DNA of 64,000 nt from Gluconobacter albidus. GTDB lineage: Bacteria; Pseudomonadota; Alphaproteobacteria; Acetobacterales; Acetobacteraceae. The DNA is taken from assembly GCF_002723915.1 (NCBI RefSeq), contig NZ_BEWL01000002.1, positions 310,001 to 374,000 on the forward strand. Direction: 5' to 3'. The position numbers were made by a program, and so were the translations under genes. The notes beneath the pieces were generated by a model. It was not told the DNA's origin, did not search any database, and saw only the letters and a list, made by a program, of their open reading frames with translations. This document shows, one piece after another, positions 18,127-28,123 of the stretch (its first letter is position 1; each line of letters begins with the position of its first letter).

Positions 18127-19437
18127 ATGTCCGAATCTTCCCCTCCGAAACATGGGCTGGCGGAAACCCTTGGAATACCCAGAGCGCTCTTCTGGGCGTT
18201 CGTAGGTCAGCTTCTGTTCATGGTCGGCGATGGCGTGGAAGCGGGGTATCTCGATACCTACATGCTGCACCACGGCCATACGCAGGGTTTCGTGAATGAA
18301 ATGTTCACGTTTTATGGCATCACCGTGATGATCGCGGCCTGGTTCTCCGGGCCTCTGTCAGATCTCATGGGGCCAAAAAAAGTCATGTGGCTTGGCCTCA
18401 TTTTATGGACTGTCCTTGAAGTCGGGTTCCTGGCTCTGGGGCTGGGGCCGAACAGCGGACCCATGATCCTGCTGTTTTATACGCTGCGAGGGTTTGCCTA
18501 CCCGCTGTTTGCATACGGTTTCCTTGTCTGGATTGCTGCCGCTACGCCGACAGCCATGCTGGGCTCGGCCGCAGGCTGGTTCTGGTTTTCCTTCTCAGCA
18601 GGTCTTCCCACTCTGGGATCGCAGTTTGCACGCTTTGCCATTCCGGAAATTGGCGAACTTCGCACCTTCTGGTGCTCCCTGGGGCTTGTGATCCTGGGTG
18701 GTCTTGTTGCGCTGCTGTTCACGCATGAGCCAACAGGTAAGAAGCGCCTTCTTCCGGACCATATTCCGACCAAGGATATTTTCTTCGGTTCCATGAGCAT
18801 CATGTGGCGTGAGCCGAAGACGTTGATTGCCGGTATCGTCCGCGTGATTGATACTTCTTCGGAATATGCGTTCCTTGCGATCATGCCCGCGTTTTTCGTT
18901 GATCATCTTGGCTTCTCCCTTGCCCAGTGGCTGAACCTCCTGTCACTCATTTTCCTGAGCAACATCCTGTTCAACCTTGTCTCGGGCATGGTGGCAGATA
19001 CGCTGGGACACCGTTTTGTTGTGGCGGTTTTCGGCGGGATCGGTGGCTTTGTGGCCATTCCACTGTTTTATTACGTACCGCTCTGGTTCCCGGGAAATTT
19101 CTGGGCGGTGGCTGCGGCAGGGATTTTTTATGGTGCAACGGTGGCCGCTTTCGTGCCGTTGTCGGGCCTGATGCCGCAGATCTGTCCGCGTGAAAAAGCG
19201 GCTGCGCTGTCTATCCTTGGTCTGGGTGCCGGGGCATCCACCTGGGTTGGACCGGCTGTTGTTGCCGGGTGTGAAGCGGTCTTTGGGCCGGGCATGCAGT
19301 ATGTGATCTGGACGTTTGCGGTGATCTATCTTCTGTCCGCCGGAATGACGATGGCTCTGACCATCTCTCCCGAAGCCCGTCGTTACAATGAAGAGGCTGC
19401 GCTGCGGGGTGAAGACGCTCCTGCCGTTGGTCACTGA
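18127..19437 (+). CDS. MFS transporter, polyol permease family (RbtT/DalT-like)
   Basis: A 436-aa inner-membrane transporter of the major facilitator superfamily with about 12 hydrophobic segments. The N-terminal half (VGDGVEAGYLDTYML, FYTLRGFAYPLFAYGF, SAAGWFWFSFSAGLPTLGS) closely follows Klebsiella RbtT/DalT, the ribitol and arabinitol permeases, so a polyol or sugar substrate with proton symport is likely; the exact substrate is unknown. The ATG at 18127 has GGAGAGCG upstream; a TTG five codons earlier is less likely. It stands alone between two terminators. A polyol permease suits an acetic acid bacterium. Confidence 0.85.
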   Translation: MSESSPPKHGLAETLGIPRALFWAFVGQLLFMVGDGVEAGYLDTYMLHHGHTQGFVNEMFTFYGITVMIAAWFSGPLSDLMGPKKVMWLGLILWTVLEVGFLALGLGPNSGPMILLFYTLRGFAYPLFAYGFLVWIAAATPTAMLGSAAGWFWFSFSAGLPTLGSQFARFAIPEIGELRTFWCSLGLVILGGLVALLFTHEPTGKKRLLPDHIPTKDIFFGSMSIMWREPKTLIAGIVRVIDTSSEYAFLAIMPAFFVDHLGFSLAQWLNLLSLIFLSNILFNLVSGMVADTLGHRFVVAVFGGIGGFVAIPLFYYVPLWFPGNFWAVAAAGIFYGATVAAFVPLSGLMPQICPREKAAALSILGLGAGASTWVGPAVVAGCEAVFGPGMQYVIWTFAVIYLLSAGMTMALTISPEARRYNEEAALRGEDAPAVGH

Positions 19438-19486
19438 GCAGGACCCTGATTCAGGACATCCCCTGACTGCTCTGACGATGTAAAAG

Positions 19487-19518
19487 AAAAGGCAGCCCGT
19501 GACCGGGCTGCCTTTTTT
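19487..19518 (+). terminator. terminator after the MFS permease gene
   Basis: AAAAGGCAGCCCG pairs with CGGGCTGCCTTTT around a four-base loop (TGAC), ending in six Ts. A textbook intrinsic terminator. Confidence 0.88.
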
Positions 19519-19534
19519 ACGTTGGGAGCATGTC

Positions 19535-19753
19535 ATGGCAGGGAGAAGACCTATGAGCGCTGATCTGGAACGCCTGCGGGGAGGGGCGGACACATGCCCC
19601 TGTGGAAGCAGGCTGGCAGCAAAACTTTCTCGGGTGGCAAGAGAAACGGAAGCACTTGTCAGTGATCTGATGGTGGATCAGCCGCTACTCTGGCTTCTGA
19701 CCGCATCTTTTATCGGGTTTTTGTTGGGAAAGCGTCTTTTAGGGAAAAATTAA
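19535..19753 (+). CDS. small membrane protein, ElaB/YqjD (DUF883)-like
   Basis: A 72-aa protein (66 aa if the ATG at 19553 is used; both have GGGAG-type ribosome sites six bases upstream). It has a hydrophilic N-terminal half with an amphipathic stretch (LAAKLSRVARETEALVSDLM) and one C-terminal membrane segment, PLLWLLTASFIGFLLGKRLL. This layout, with a glycine-leucine tail anchor and a final basic end, is that of the ElaB/YqjD/YgaM family of ribosome-associated inner-membrane proteins. A CPCG motif in the middle is unusual. Assignment rests on architecture only. Confidence 0.6.
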   Translation: MAGRRPMSADLERLRGGADTCPCGSRLAAKLSRVARETEALVSDLMVDQPLLWLLTASFIGFLLGKRLLGKN

Positions 19754-19814
19754 ACTTCCGCAGGTGCGTGACGTTACGACATGACCACGAACTCTTGGGC
19801 AAGGTACCACCGTC

Positions 19815-19985
19815 ATGCTGCACTACGCGATTGTGTTCTTCATCATTTCCATCATTGCCGGGTTTTTCGGCTTCTCGGGCATTTCTTCGGCTACGGCAGG
19901 AATTGCCAAGCTGTTTTTCATTGTCTTTATCGTGCTGGCCGTGCTGGCCATTCTCGCCGGTGTCGCGGGCCTGCATGCCCTGTAA
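19815..19985 (+). CDS. DUF1328/UPF0391 small membrane protein (YtjA-like)
   Basis: A 56-aa, almost wholly hydrophobic protein starting [20 protein letters not shown] and continuing through [15 protein letters not shown] to a second membrane segment. The F-G-F-x-G-I then A-T-A-G-I-A-K pattern matches the UPF0391 (DUF1328) family, small two-helix membrane proteins of unknown role often linked to stress. The Shine-Dalgarno is weak (AAGGTACC). It lies 61 bases after the ElaB-like gene and may share its transcript. Confidence 0.75.
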   Translation: MLHYAIVFFIISIIAGFFGFSGISSATAGIAKLFFIVFIVLAVLAILAGVAGLHAL

Positions 19986-20023
19986 GGGCCTGATTCAGAG
20001 CTGAGATTTTCAGGGCTGAAATG

Positions 20024-20058
20024 AAAAGGGCGGGTGCCGATGGCCCCGCCCTTTTTTT
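20024..20058. terminator. bidirectional terminator between DUF1328 gene and RND operon
   Basis: AAAAGGGCGGG pairs with CCCGCCCTTTT around about ten bases, with seven Ts on the + strand and four or more As opposite. It serves both the + strand small genes and the minus-strand outer-membrane channel gene ending at 20066. Confidence 0.85.
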
Positions 20059-20065
20059 ATGCTCT

Positions 20066-21610
20066 TCAGTTCCCGTTCTTGTCCCTCTGAATGAAGGAGG
20101 GAAGAAAAGGATTGTCTGTCTGGAGCGAACCCTTGCTTGGAAGCTGTTGTGTGGTCCAGCCGCCGCCCAGGTCCGTCATGAGTTTGACTTCTGCGAGGAA
20201 CTGCTGCTGTCGCACGCTGAGCTGGGTTTCCTGATACTGAAGGGCGTTCTGTTCGGCCGTGATGACCGTGGTGTAGATCTGCGTTCCGGCGAGGTACTCG
20301 TTCATTGACACCTGAACGGCACTCTGTGCGGTTTTTACGGCAGCATTCTGCAAGGCAAGTTGCTGATCGAGATAGCGCAGCCCGGACATCTGATCTTCGG
20401 TGTCCTGAAGCGCTGCCAGAACCGTCTGGCGGTAGGTGGCCACGGCATTGTCGTAATCGGCTTCTGCGCTGCGTACCGCAGCGGATCGTGCACCGCCCTG
20501 AAAGATCGTCTCGGTTGCAGCCGCACCAAGGCTCCATGTGCGCGTCGCGGCCTGGATCAGCTGTTCGAGAGGATTGCCGCTATAGCCGTAGGACGCAGAG
20601 AGCGTGACCTGCGGGAAGAAGGCGCCGATCTCGTATCCGATCTCCGCATTATAGGCTTCCATGTTGCGCTCGGCCTGCGCCACGTCCGGGCGGCGCTGAA
20701 GCAGCATGGAGGGCACGGCGACAGGAGCTGCCGGGATCGTTTCGGGGAGGGGAGAGGGTGCGAGTGTGAGTTCGACCGGAGCACGGCCTGTCAGCATGGC
20801 GATGGCGTGTTCGTACTGCGCGCGGGCAATATGGGCGTTGGACAGGCTGGCCTGCGTCGATTGCAGCAGATAGCGGGCCTGAAGGACGCTCGCCGGATCT
20901 GCGACACCGGCATCAAGCTGGTTCTGGAGGATTTCCAGATTGTGGCGATAAAGATCTACATTGCGGGCATAGAGCGCAATCAGGCTATCCTGGTAACGCA
21001 GGTCGAAATAATCCTGTGCGAGCTGAAGCTGATAGGACAGTCGCATGTTGGCAACGAGGGCAGCGTCGGCCTGTGTGGCTGCAACCTGCTGCTGAACCTG
21101 CCGCCGGATCATGCCCCAGACGTCGACGGTCCAGCTTGCGGACGGGCCAGTGGTCCATGTGTTGGACGTGTAGGACTGGCTGGAGGTGTAGGGAATGCCG
21201 TTGCTGGCATTCGACGTGCTGCCGCCCTGTGAGTTGCGGTTGAAGCTGAACTTTCCGCTCAGGGTCGGGAAAAGCTGGGCGCGGATCGAGTCAATCGTGG
21301 CAGCCGCCTTGCGATACTGCGCCTCATATTCCTTCAGGCTCTGGTTGGACGTCGCCACGCGTTCCTCAAGTTCGTTGAGGACGGGATCGTTGAAGATCGT
21401 CCACCAGTCTCCCTTGGGCATTTTCGCAAGATCGGGGGCAGCCATCTGCCAGCCCGGCGGCGGAGGCGCCTCCTTGAATTTGGCGGAGATGATGGCTTTC
21501 GGGCGATGGTAGTTCGGCCCGACCATGCCGCCGATACAGCCGCTCAGGAAAGGCAGGGTCGCCGCCCCCAGCAGGGCAGTGCGCAGGGTGGACTTACGGA
21601 GGGCGGGCAT
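20066..21610 (-). CDS. RND efflux outer-membrane lipoprotein (NodT/OprM family)
   Basis: A 514-aa TolC-like channel that would connect the RND pump to the outside. The N-terminus is a lipoprotein signal with the lipobox LSGC (cysteine 25), so it is anchored in the outer membrane by lipid. Then come the family markers VGPNYHRP and, in two internal repeats, coiled-coil hairpins with the typical RRPDVAQAERNMEAYNAEIG segment near residue 300. It is the last gene of the minus-strand operon, five bases after the second pump gene, giving a self-contained tripartite exporter. Confidence 0.92.
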   Translation of the reverse strand: MPALRKSTLRTALLGAATLPFLSGCIGGMVGPNYHRPKAIISAKFKEAPPPPGWQMAAPDLAKMPKGDWWTIFNDPVLNELEERVATSNQSLKEYEAQYRKAAATIDSIRAQLFPTLSGKFSFNRNSQGGSTSNASNGIPYTSSQSYTSNTWTTGPSASWTVDVWGMIRRQVQQQVAATQADAALVANMRLSYQLQLAQDYFDLRYQDSLIALYARNVDLYRHNLEILQNQLDAGVADPASVLQARYLLQSTQASLSNAHIARAQYEHAIAMLTGRAPVELTLAPSPLPETIPAAPVAVPSMLLQRRPDVAQAERNMEAYNAEIGYEIGAFFPQVTLSASYGYSGNPLEQLIQAATRTWSLGAAATETIFQGGARSAAVRSAEADYDNAVATYRQTVLAALQDTEDQMSGLRYLDQQLALQNAAVKTAQSAVQVSMNEYLAGTQIYTTVITAEQNALQYQETQLSVRQQQFLAEVKLMTDLGGGWTTQQLPSKGSLQTDNPFLPSFIQRDKNGN

Positions 21611-21615
21611 CAGGA

Positions 21616-24600
21616 CTATGTTCCCCGGGCTGAGAGATGGAAAAAGGAAGCGATGTGGGCACGCAGACGGCCCATGGCGCGTCCGAACCGGTCGAGATAC
21701 AGGAAAATGACGGGTGTGCTGTAGAGGGTCAGCAACTGGCTGACTACCAGACCGCCGAGAATGGCGATCCCCAGCGGTCGCCGGAGTTCGCAGCCATATC
21801 CGTTGCCGATGATGAGGGGCACGGCACCGAACGCAGCCGCCAGAGACGTCATCAGGATAGGACGGAAACGCAGATGGCTGGCCTGACGGATGGCGTCTCT
21901 GGCCGACAGGCCTTCGCGCTGCGCCACGAGGGCGAAGTCGATCAGCATGATGGCGTTTTTCTTGACGATGCCGATGAGCAGGATCACGCCGATCATAGCC
22001 ATGAGGGAGAATTCCTCCCCGCAGATCTGAAGTGCCAGAATGGCGCCAACGCCTGCGGACGGCAGTGTCGAAAGGATTGTCAGGGGATGGATCAGGCTCT
22101 CATACAGGACACCCAGCACGATATAGACGGCCGCGAGTGCTGCCAGGATCAGCAGGATTTCGCTGCCGGCGGATTTCTGGAAAGCCGCCGCATTGCCTGC
22201 AAACCCGCCGTGAATGTCCGAGGGGACATGCAGCTTCACCATGGCAGCCTGCACGGCATCCACGGCAGTACCAAGCGAAACACCGGGCGCAAGATTGAAG
22301 GACACGGTCGTCGCAACGGACTGCCCATCATGGCTGACGGTCAGGGCCGTATTGGTGTTGCGCTGCCGTGAGAGGACGGACAGGGGCACCATGTTGTCCA
22401 CGCTTGTGGCGACGGCCGCACCGCTCGACGCTGACTTTCCGCCTGCCAGAGCGTTGGCGACGGAGTTCTGATAGGATTGTTCACTCTGTGACAGGGTCGT
22501 GACAGCCGTTGTGGCACGCGCGCGGATATTGTTCGATGCCGTACCACCCGCCGCTGTTCCGCCGGAGGTGCTGATCCACATCTGTTGCAGCATCGACGGG
22601 TCCTGCCAGTAGCGGGGGGCTGCTTCCATGATGACGCGGTACTGGTTGAGGTTGCCGTAGATAATGGATGCCGCGCGCTGGCCGAATGCGTCATAAAGCG
22701 TGTTGGAGATGAGCTGCGGCGTGACGGAATAGCGTGCTTCCGTATCGCGGTTGATGGCGATGTTGATCCCCTGACCCCCCTGTTCGACGTTCGAGGTTAC
22801 ATCCATGAGTTCCGGCAGCTTCGAGAAGGCGGCCGTAATTTTTGGCGTCCATTCGAACAGGTCTTCGGCGGAGGGGCCTTCCAGAGAATACTGGTAGGCG
22901 GCGTCGCCGGGGCGGGCACCCGTGCGGACACTGCCGGGCGCCATCAGACGGAGCTGCGCGCCGGGAATGTGAGAGAATCTGCGGGTGAGGCGCTGGATGG
23001 TGGTCGCAAGATCGTCCGTACGCTCGGATTTGGGCTTGAGAGCGATGAACATGTTCGCCGAATTGGCCGAACGCCCGCCAACGCCCCCCATAACGCCGAC
23101 GACATCCCGGTCGGACGCGACGCTTTTCATGGCCTTGACCACGATTTTCTGAAGCGCCTGAAACGAGATCGACTGATCGGCGACCACGCGCCCCATGATC
23201 TGCCCTGTATCTTCGGAGGGAAAGAACCCCTTGGGCATCTTCACATACAGCACGCCGGCAAGCACCAGAGTGGCGGGCAGCGACATCGCGATCAGGAACT
23301 GGTGCCCAAGGGCCCAGTCCAGCGACCTGCCGTAACCCGAAGTGGTGGCGCTGATCATGCGTTCGAGGAAACGGCCTGTCTTCTTCCACAGACCGGGACC
23401 GTTATCGTCCGTGTGGGTCAGGAGCTGGGCGCTGATCATGGGCGTCAGCGTCAGGGACAGGAGCAGCGAAATGCAGAGCGTGATGACCATGGTCATCGCG
23501 AACTCATGGAACAGGCGCCCGGCTATCCCGCCCATGAGCATGATCGGTGCAAACACCACGATCAGCGAGACCGTGATCGAAACGACCGTGAACGCGACTT
23601 CGGTCGTGCCTTTGATGGCGGCGTCCTGCCGGTTGTAACCCATCTCCATGTAGCGGGCGATGTTTTCCAGAACGACGATGGCGTCATCGACCACGAAGCC
23701 CGTCGAAATCGTCAGCGCCATCAGCGACATGTTGTCGAGCTGGTATCCCATCAGCGCCATGGCCCCGAAGGTTCCCACGATCGAGACTGGCACCACGATG
23801 GCCGGAACCATGATGGCGGACAGGCTGCGCAGGAACAGCAGGACGACGACGACCACGAGCACGACGGCAATGACGAGCGTCTGTTTCGTATCGTCCAGCG
23901 AGGCCCGGATTGTCTTGGAGCGGTCGATCAGGATCGAAATGTCGGTATTGCCGGGCAGGGCGGACTGAAGGGCTGGCAGGCGGCCACGGATGCCGTCGAT
24001 CGTCTTGATGACGTTTGCGCCACCCTGCGAGAAGACCGTGCAGATGATGGCAGCGTTGCCGTTCAGATACCCCGCCTGACGAAGATCTTCGACACTGTTC
24101 TTGACATCCGCGAGATCCGTCAGGCGGACAGGCTGGCTGTTGCGATAGGCGATGACCAGATCGCGGTATTCTTCCGCATCCGTGGCCTGGTCATTGGTGG
24201 AGAGCATCATGCGCTCGCCATTGGCATCCAGAAAACCCTTGGGCGTATGGGCGTTGGCGGAGGCAAGGGCGGCCCGCAGATCCTCGAAACCGATCCCGTA
24301 ATGGAACAGGCGAAGCGGATTGATTTCAACACGTACGGCCGGAAGAGACGCGCCCCGGATCTCCACATCGCCGACGCCCTGGATCTGGCTGAGCTGCGGG
24401 ATGAGGATGTTGCTTGCGAAATCGTAGAGTTCCTGCGGCGTCCGGGTACTGGACGACAGGGTCAGCGCGAGGATGGGCGGACCGTTGGAGTTCGCCTTCA
24501 TGTAGGTCGGGTTGCTGCGCAGACTGGTAGGCAGATCCTGCCGCGCGCCCTGCAGGGCCGCCTCCACGTCACGCGCAGCACCGTTGATGTCTCGCGACAG

Positions 24601-24888
24601 GTCGAACTGAAGGGTGATGCGCGTCTGGTTGACCGTGGATTCCGAGGTCATTTCCGTGACGCCGGATATCGCGCCCAGATGCCGCTCCAGAGGGCCGGCA
24701 ATCGTGCTTGCGATTTCGGAGGGGGAGCCGCCGGGCTGGTTCGCGGTCACCATGATGACCGGGAAGTCCACGTCCGGCAGATCGGCGACAGGCAGGGCGA
24801 AATACCCCATGACGCCGCCGATCACGAGAGCGACCGCCAGCAGCGTCGTGCCAACGGGCCTCAGGACAAAGAGGCGGACCAGATTCAC
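21616..24888 (-). CDS. RND efflux permease, MdtC-like
   Basis: A 1090-aa inner-membrane proton-driven pump of the AcrB/MdtBC class. It begins MNLVRLFVLRPVGTTLLAV, has 12 membrane segments in two repeats, large periplasmic loops (residues about 40-330 and 560-870) and the proton-relay helix GFVVDDAIVVLENIARY with paired aspartates near residue 405. It overlaps the preceding pump gene by four bases. Two different RND pumps in one operon suggest a hetero-trimer, as in MdtBC, which exports bile salts, novobiocin and metals in E. coli; the substrate here is not known. Confidence 0.9.
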   Translation of the reverse strand: MNLVRLFVLRPVGTTLLAVALVIGGVMGYFALPVADLPDVDFPVIMVTANQPGGSPSEIASTIAGPLERHLGAISGVTEMTSESTVNQTRITLQFDLSRDINGAARDVEAALQGARQDLPTSLRSNPTYMKANSNGPPILALTLSSSTRTPQELYDFASNILIPQLSQIQGVGDVEIRGASLPAVRVEINPLRLFHYGIGFEDLRAALASANAHTPKGFLDANGERMMLSTNDQATDAEEYRDLVIAYRNSQPVRLTDLADVKNSVEDLRQAGYLNGNAAIICTVFSQGGANVIKTIDGIRGRLPALQSALPGNTDISILIDRSKTIRASLDDTKQTLVIAVVLVVVVVLLFLRSLSAIMVPAIVVPVSIVGTFGAMALMGYQLDNMSLMALTISTGFVVDDAIVVLENIARYMEMGYNRQDAAIKGTTEVAFTVVSITVSLIVVFAPIMLMGGIAGRLFHEFAMTMVITLCISLLLSLTLTPMISAQLLTHTDDNGPGLWKKTGRFLERMISATTSGYGRSLDWALGHQFLIAMSLPATLVLAGVLYVKMPKGFFPSEDTGQIMGRVVADQSISFQALQKIVVKAMKSVASDRDVVGVMGGVGGRSANSANMFIALKPKSERTDDLATTIQRLTRRFSHIPGAQLRLMAPGSVRTGARPGDAAYQYSLEGPSAEDLFEWTPKITAAFSKLPELMDVTSNVEQGGQGINIAINRDTEARYSVTPQLISNTLYDAFGQRAASIIYGNLNQYRVIMEAAPRYWQDPSMLQQMWISTSGGTAAGGTASNNIRARATTAVTTLSQSEQSYQNSVANALAGGKSASSGAAVATSVDNMVPLSVLSRQRNTNTALTVSHDGQSVATTVSFNLAPGVSLGTAVDAVQAAMVKLHVPSDIHGGFAGNAAAFQKSAGSEILLILAALAAVYIVLGVLYESLIHPLTILSTLPSAGVGAILALQICGEEFSLMAMIGVILLIGIVKKNAIMLIDFALVAQREGLSARDAIRQASHLRFRPILMTSLAAAFGAVPLIIGNGYGCELRRPLGIAILGGLVVSQLLTLYSTPVIFLYLDRFGRAMGRLRAHIASFFHLSARGT

Positions 24889-27800
24889 GGAGCGCCTGTG
24901 TGAGGGCTGGGGGTCTGGGGCTGCGAAGGCGGGCTGTTGCGGCGGTGACGCTGCATGAAGGCACGCGTTTTCGTTCCCAACTCATCCATGAACAGATAGA
25001 TGACGGGCGTGGTGAACAGGGTCAGAAGCTGGGACATCATCAGGCCGAAAACGATGGCCACACCCAGCGGACGCCGCAGCTCGGAGCCGACGCCCGTGCC
25101 GATCAGCAGGGGCAGGGCTCCGAACAGGGCGGCCAGTGTGGTCATCAGGATCGGACGGAAGCGAAGCATCGCCGCGCGCTTGATGGATTCAAGCGGCGTA
25201 TGGCCCTCCAGGCGTTCGGCTTCGAGAGCGAAGTCGATCATCATGATGGCGTTCTTCTTCACGATGCCGATCAGCAGCACGATGCCGATGATGCCCATGA
25301 TGTCGAGATCCATCCCGAACAGATAGAGCCCGATCAGCGCACCGATGGCGGCGGAAGGCAGGGTGGAGAGGATCGTGATCGGGTGGATATAGCTCTCATA
25401 GAGAATACCCAGCACGATATAGACCGCGATCACGGCTGCCATGACCAGCCAGACCTCGTTGGACAGCGACGAGCGGAATGCCGCCGCCGTGCCCTGGAAG
25501 GCTGTCTGGAACTCCGGCGGCAGGCCGATCTGCTTTTCCACGCGCTCGATAGCGTTGGTCGCGGCCCCAAGCGAATAACCGCTGGCGACGTTGAACGACA
25601 CCGTCGTGGCCGGAAACTGGCCGAAATGGCTGATGAGCAGGGGGGCGAGGACATGCGTCATCGTCGTCACCTGCGACAGCGGCACGAGCCCCGATGTCGG
25701 CTGGCGCGTCGGGCCGGACGTGCTGCCACCGGCCTGCGAGGAAATGCCGGGCAGATAAAGCTGGCTCAGGGACGTCAGGTCGGTCTGGAGTTTCGGGTCG
25801 GCTTCCAGAATGACTCGGTACTGGTTGGACTGCGTATAGATCGTCGTGATCTGACGCTGGCCGTAGCTGTCATACAGGAGATTGTCGACCGTCTGCGGCG
25901 TGATTGAGTATCGCGCACCGGTCGGACGGTCGAGCGAAAGCTGGGCGACCAGTCCCTCAGCCTGAAGGTCCGACGTGACATCCCGCAGCGACGGTTCCTT
26001 GCGCAGGGCATCCACGAATTTTGGCACCCAGATCTTGAAGGTGTCGTAATCCGGGTTTTCCAGCATAAACTGGTACTGCGTGGCGGAAATCGAGGAATCC
26101 AGCGACAGATCCTGAATCGGCTGGACGTAAAGCTGCGCCCCGATCACCTGATCCCCGACGGAGGACAGGCGCCGCATGATTGCCTCAAGGCTGGACGTGC
26201 GCTGTTCACGCGGCTTGAGGTTGATCAGGAAGCGGCCGACATTCAGAGTCATGTTCTGGCCGTCGATGCCCACGAAAGACGAGATGCTGGCGACATCCGG
26301 GTCCTTCAGGATCACGTCTCCAAGGGCGGCCTGACGGTCTTTCATGCCTTCAAAGGAAATGGCCTGCGACATCACGGAGATGCCCTGGATGACGCCGGTG
26401 TCCTGCGTCGGGAAAAAGCCTTTGGGGATGGTCCAGGCCAGGACACCGGTCAGGACAATCGTGCCGAGCGTCACCAGAAGGGTCGTGACCCGGAAGCGCA
26501 GCACGACATCAAGCCAGCGCCCGTATCCTGCGATCAGGGCGTTGATGCCTCGCTCGGTACGGTTGGACAGGCGGCTCCAGACCGTGTTTTTCGTGGATGG
26601 CGCATGCGTGTCAGACAGCAGGCGCGCGCACATCATCGGTACCAGCGTCAGGGCGACGACAGCGGAAATGATGATGGTGATGGAGAGCGTCATCGCGAAT
26701 TCATGGAACAGACGCCCGACGACATCCTTCATGAACAGCAGCGGGATCAGCACGGCGATCAGCGAGACCGTCAGCGAGATGATGGTGAAGCCGATCTCGC
26801 CAGCGCCTTTGAGTGCGGCGGTGTAGCGGTCTTCACCGGCCTCGACGTAACGGGCAATGTTCTCGATCACGACGATGGCGTCATCGACGACGAAGCCGGT
26901 CGCGATGGTCAGCGACATCAGCGACAGGTTGTCGAGCGAGAAACCCAACAGATACATCGCCGCCAGCGTGCCGATCAGAGACAGCGGAACGGAAAGGCTG
27001 GGAATGATCGTCGCCGGAACATTGCGCAGGAACACGAAAATCACGCCCACGACGAGGAGCATGGCGAGTGCCAGTTCGTATTCCACATCATTGACGGAAG
27101 CGCGGATGGTCGTGGTGCGGTCGGTCAGAGGCGTGACGTCGATGCCCGGCGGCAGGTCGAGCTTGAGCTGTGGCAGGACGCGCAGGACGTTGTCCACGAC
27201 GCCAATGACGTTCGCGCCGGGCTGACGCTGCACGTTCAGGATCAGCGCAGGCGTGCGGTTGGCCCAGGCGGCAAGCTGTGCGTTCTCCGCACCCTCAACG
27301 ACGGTCGCGATGTCCCGTACGCGGATCGGACCGTTGTTCTGATACGCGATCACCTGGTTCATGAGCTGTGCGACGGACTGGATCTGTCCGTCGATGCGCA
27401 GGGAGGTGGAACGCTTGGGACCGTCGAATGTACCGGTCGGGGAGTTGACGTTCACCGTGCTGATGATGGTGCGCAGCGTGTCGATCGCGATGCCGTAGGA
27501 TGTCAGCTTCGGGATATTGACCTGAATCCGGTACGCCTTGCGGTTACCGCCTGACAGGGTAACAAGACCAACCCCGGAAATCTGGCTGATCTTCTGTTCA
27601 AGCCGCGTGTTGACGTAATCCTCGACCTCGGGAAGCGGCAGCGTTTTGGACGTGATGCCGAGCGTCAGGACGGGGGTGTCCGCCGGGTTGACCTTCGCAT
27701 AGATCGGAGGGGCGGGCAGATCGCTCGGCAGCAAAGAGGTGGCATTGTTGATCGCGGCCTGAACTTCCTGCTCGGCCACGTCCATCGACATGTCCAGCCC

Positions 27801-28085
27801 GAAGCGCAGCGTGACAACCGAAGCGCCGCCGGAGGACTGGGACGTCATCTGGTCCAGTCCGGCCATCTGGCCGAGCTGGGTTTCCAGCGGCGCGGTGACG
27901 GACGTACTCATCACGTCCGGCCCGGCGCCCGGATAGAAAGTCGAGACCGTGATCGTCGGATATTCAACCTGCGGCAGGGCTGAGACGGCCAGAAAATGGT
28001 AGCCGAGCAGGCCGCTCAGCAGGATGGCGAACATCAGGAGGCTGGTGGCAACCGGGCGCTCGATGAACAGGCGGGACGGATTCAC
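24885..28085 (-). CDS. RND efflux permease, MdtB-like
   Basis: A 1066-aa RND pump, starting MNPSRLFIERPVATSLLMFA. It shares the two-repeat, 12-helix plan and the GFVVDDAIVVIENIARY proton-relay motif with its downstream partner, and the C-terminal repeat holds GILYESYIHPITILSTLPSA. The C-terminus is proline-rich. It stands first of the two pump genes, 38 bases after the adaptor gene, as mdtB does after mdtA. Confidence 0.9.
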   Translation of the reverse strand: MNPSRLFIERPVATSLLMFAILLSGLLGYHFLAVSALPQVEYPTITVSTFYPGAGPDVMSTSVTAPLETQLGQMAGLDQMTSQSSGGASVVTLRFGLDMSMDVAEQEVQAAINNATSLLPSDLPAPPIYAKVNPADTPVLTLGITSKTLPLPEVEDYVNTRLEQKISQISGVGLVTLSGGNRKAYRIQVNIPKLTSYGIAIDTLRTIISTVNVNSPTGTFDGPKRSTSLRIDGQIQSVAQLMNQVIAYQNNGPIRVRDIATVVEGAENAQLAAWANRTPALILNVQRQPGANVIGVVDNVLRVLPQLKLDLPPGIDVTPLTDRTTTIRASVNDVEYELALAMLLVVGVIFVFLRNVPATIIPSLSVPLSLIGTLAAMYLLGFSLDNLSLMSLTIATGFVVDDAIVVIENIARYVEAGEDRYTAALKGAGEIGFTIISLTVSLIAVLIPLLFMKDVVGRLFHEFAMTLSITIIISAVVALTLVPMMCARLLSDTHAPSTKNTVWSRLSNRTERGINALIAGYGRWLDVVLRFRVTTLLVTLGTIVLTGVLAWTIPKGFFPTQDTGVIQGISVMSQAISFEGMKDRQAALGDVILKDPDVASISSFVGIDGQNMTLNVGRFLINLKPREQRTSSLEAIMRRLSSVGDQVIGAQLYVQPIQDLSLDSSISATQYQFMLENPDYDTFKIWVPKFVDALRKEPSLRDVTSDLQAEGLVAQLSLDRPTGARYSITPQTVDNLLYDSYGQRQITTIYTQSNQYRVILEADPKLQTDLTSLSQLYLPGISSQAGGSTSGPTRQPTSGLVPLSQVTTMTHVLAPLLISHFGQFPATTVSFNVASGYSLGAATNAIERVEKQIGLPPEFQTAFQGTAAAFRSSLSNEVWLVMAAVIAVYIVLGILYESYIHPITILSTLPSAAIGALIGLYLFGMDLDIMGIIGIVLLIGIVKKNAIMMIDFALEAERLEGHTPLESIKRAAMLRFRPILMTTLAALFGALPLLIGTGVGSELRRPLGVAIVFGLMMSQLLTLFTTPVIYLFMDELGTKTRAFMQRHRRNSPPSQPQTPSPHTGAP

Positions 28086-28123
28086 GATCTTGATGTTCCC
28101 TGTTTGACTGTTCTGGACGTCGG

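Noticed and set aside
20360..21232. A 290-codon frame opposite the outer-membrane channel gene
   Set aside because: Shadow of the lipoprotein gene; no start signal and biased composition.
22585..24903. A 772-codon open frame on the + strand
   Set aside because: Antisense to the MdtC-like pump; low-complexity H/R/D/Q-rich translation with no family resemblance.
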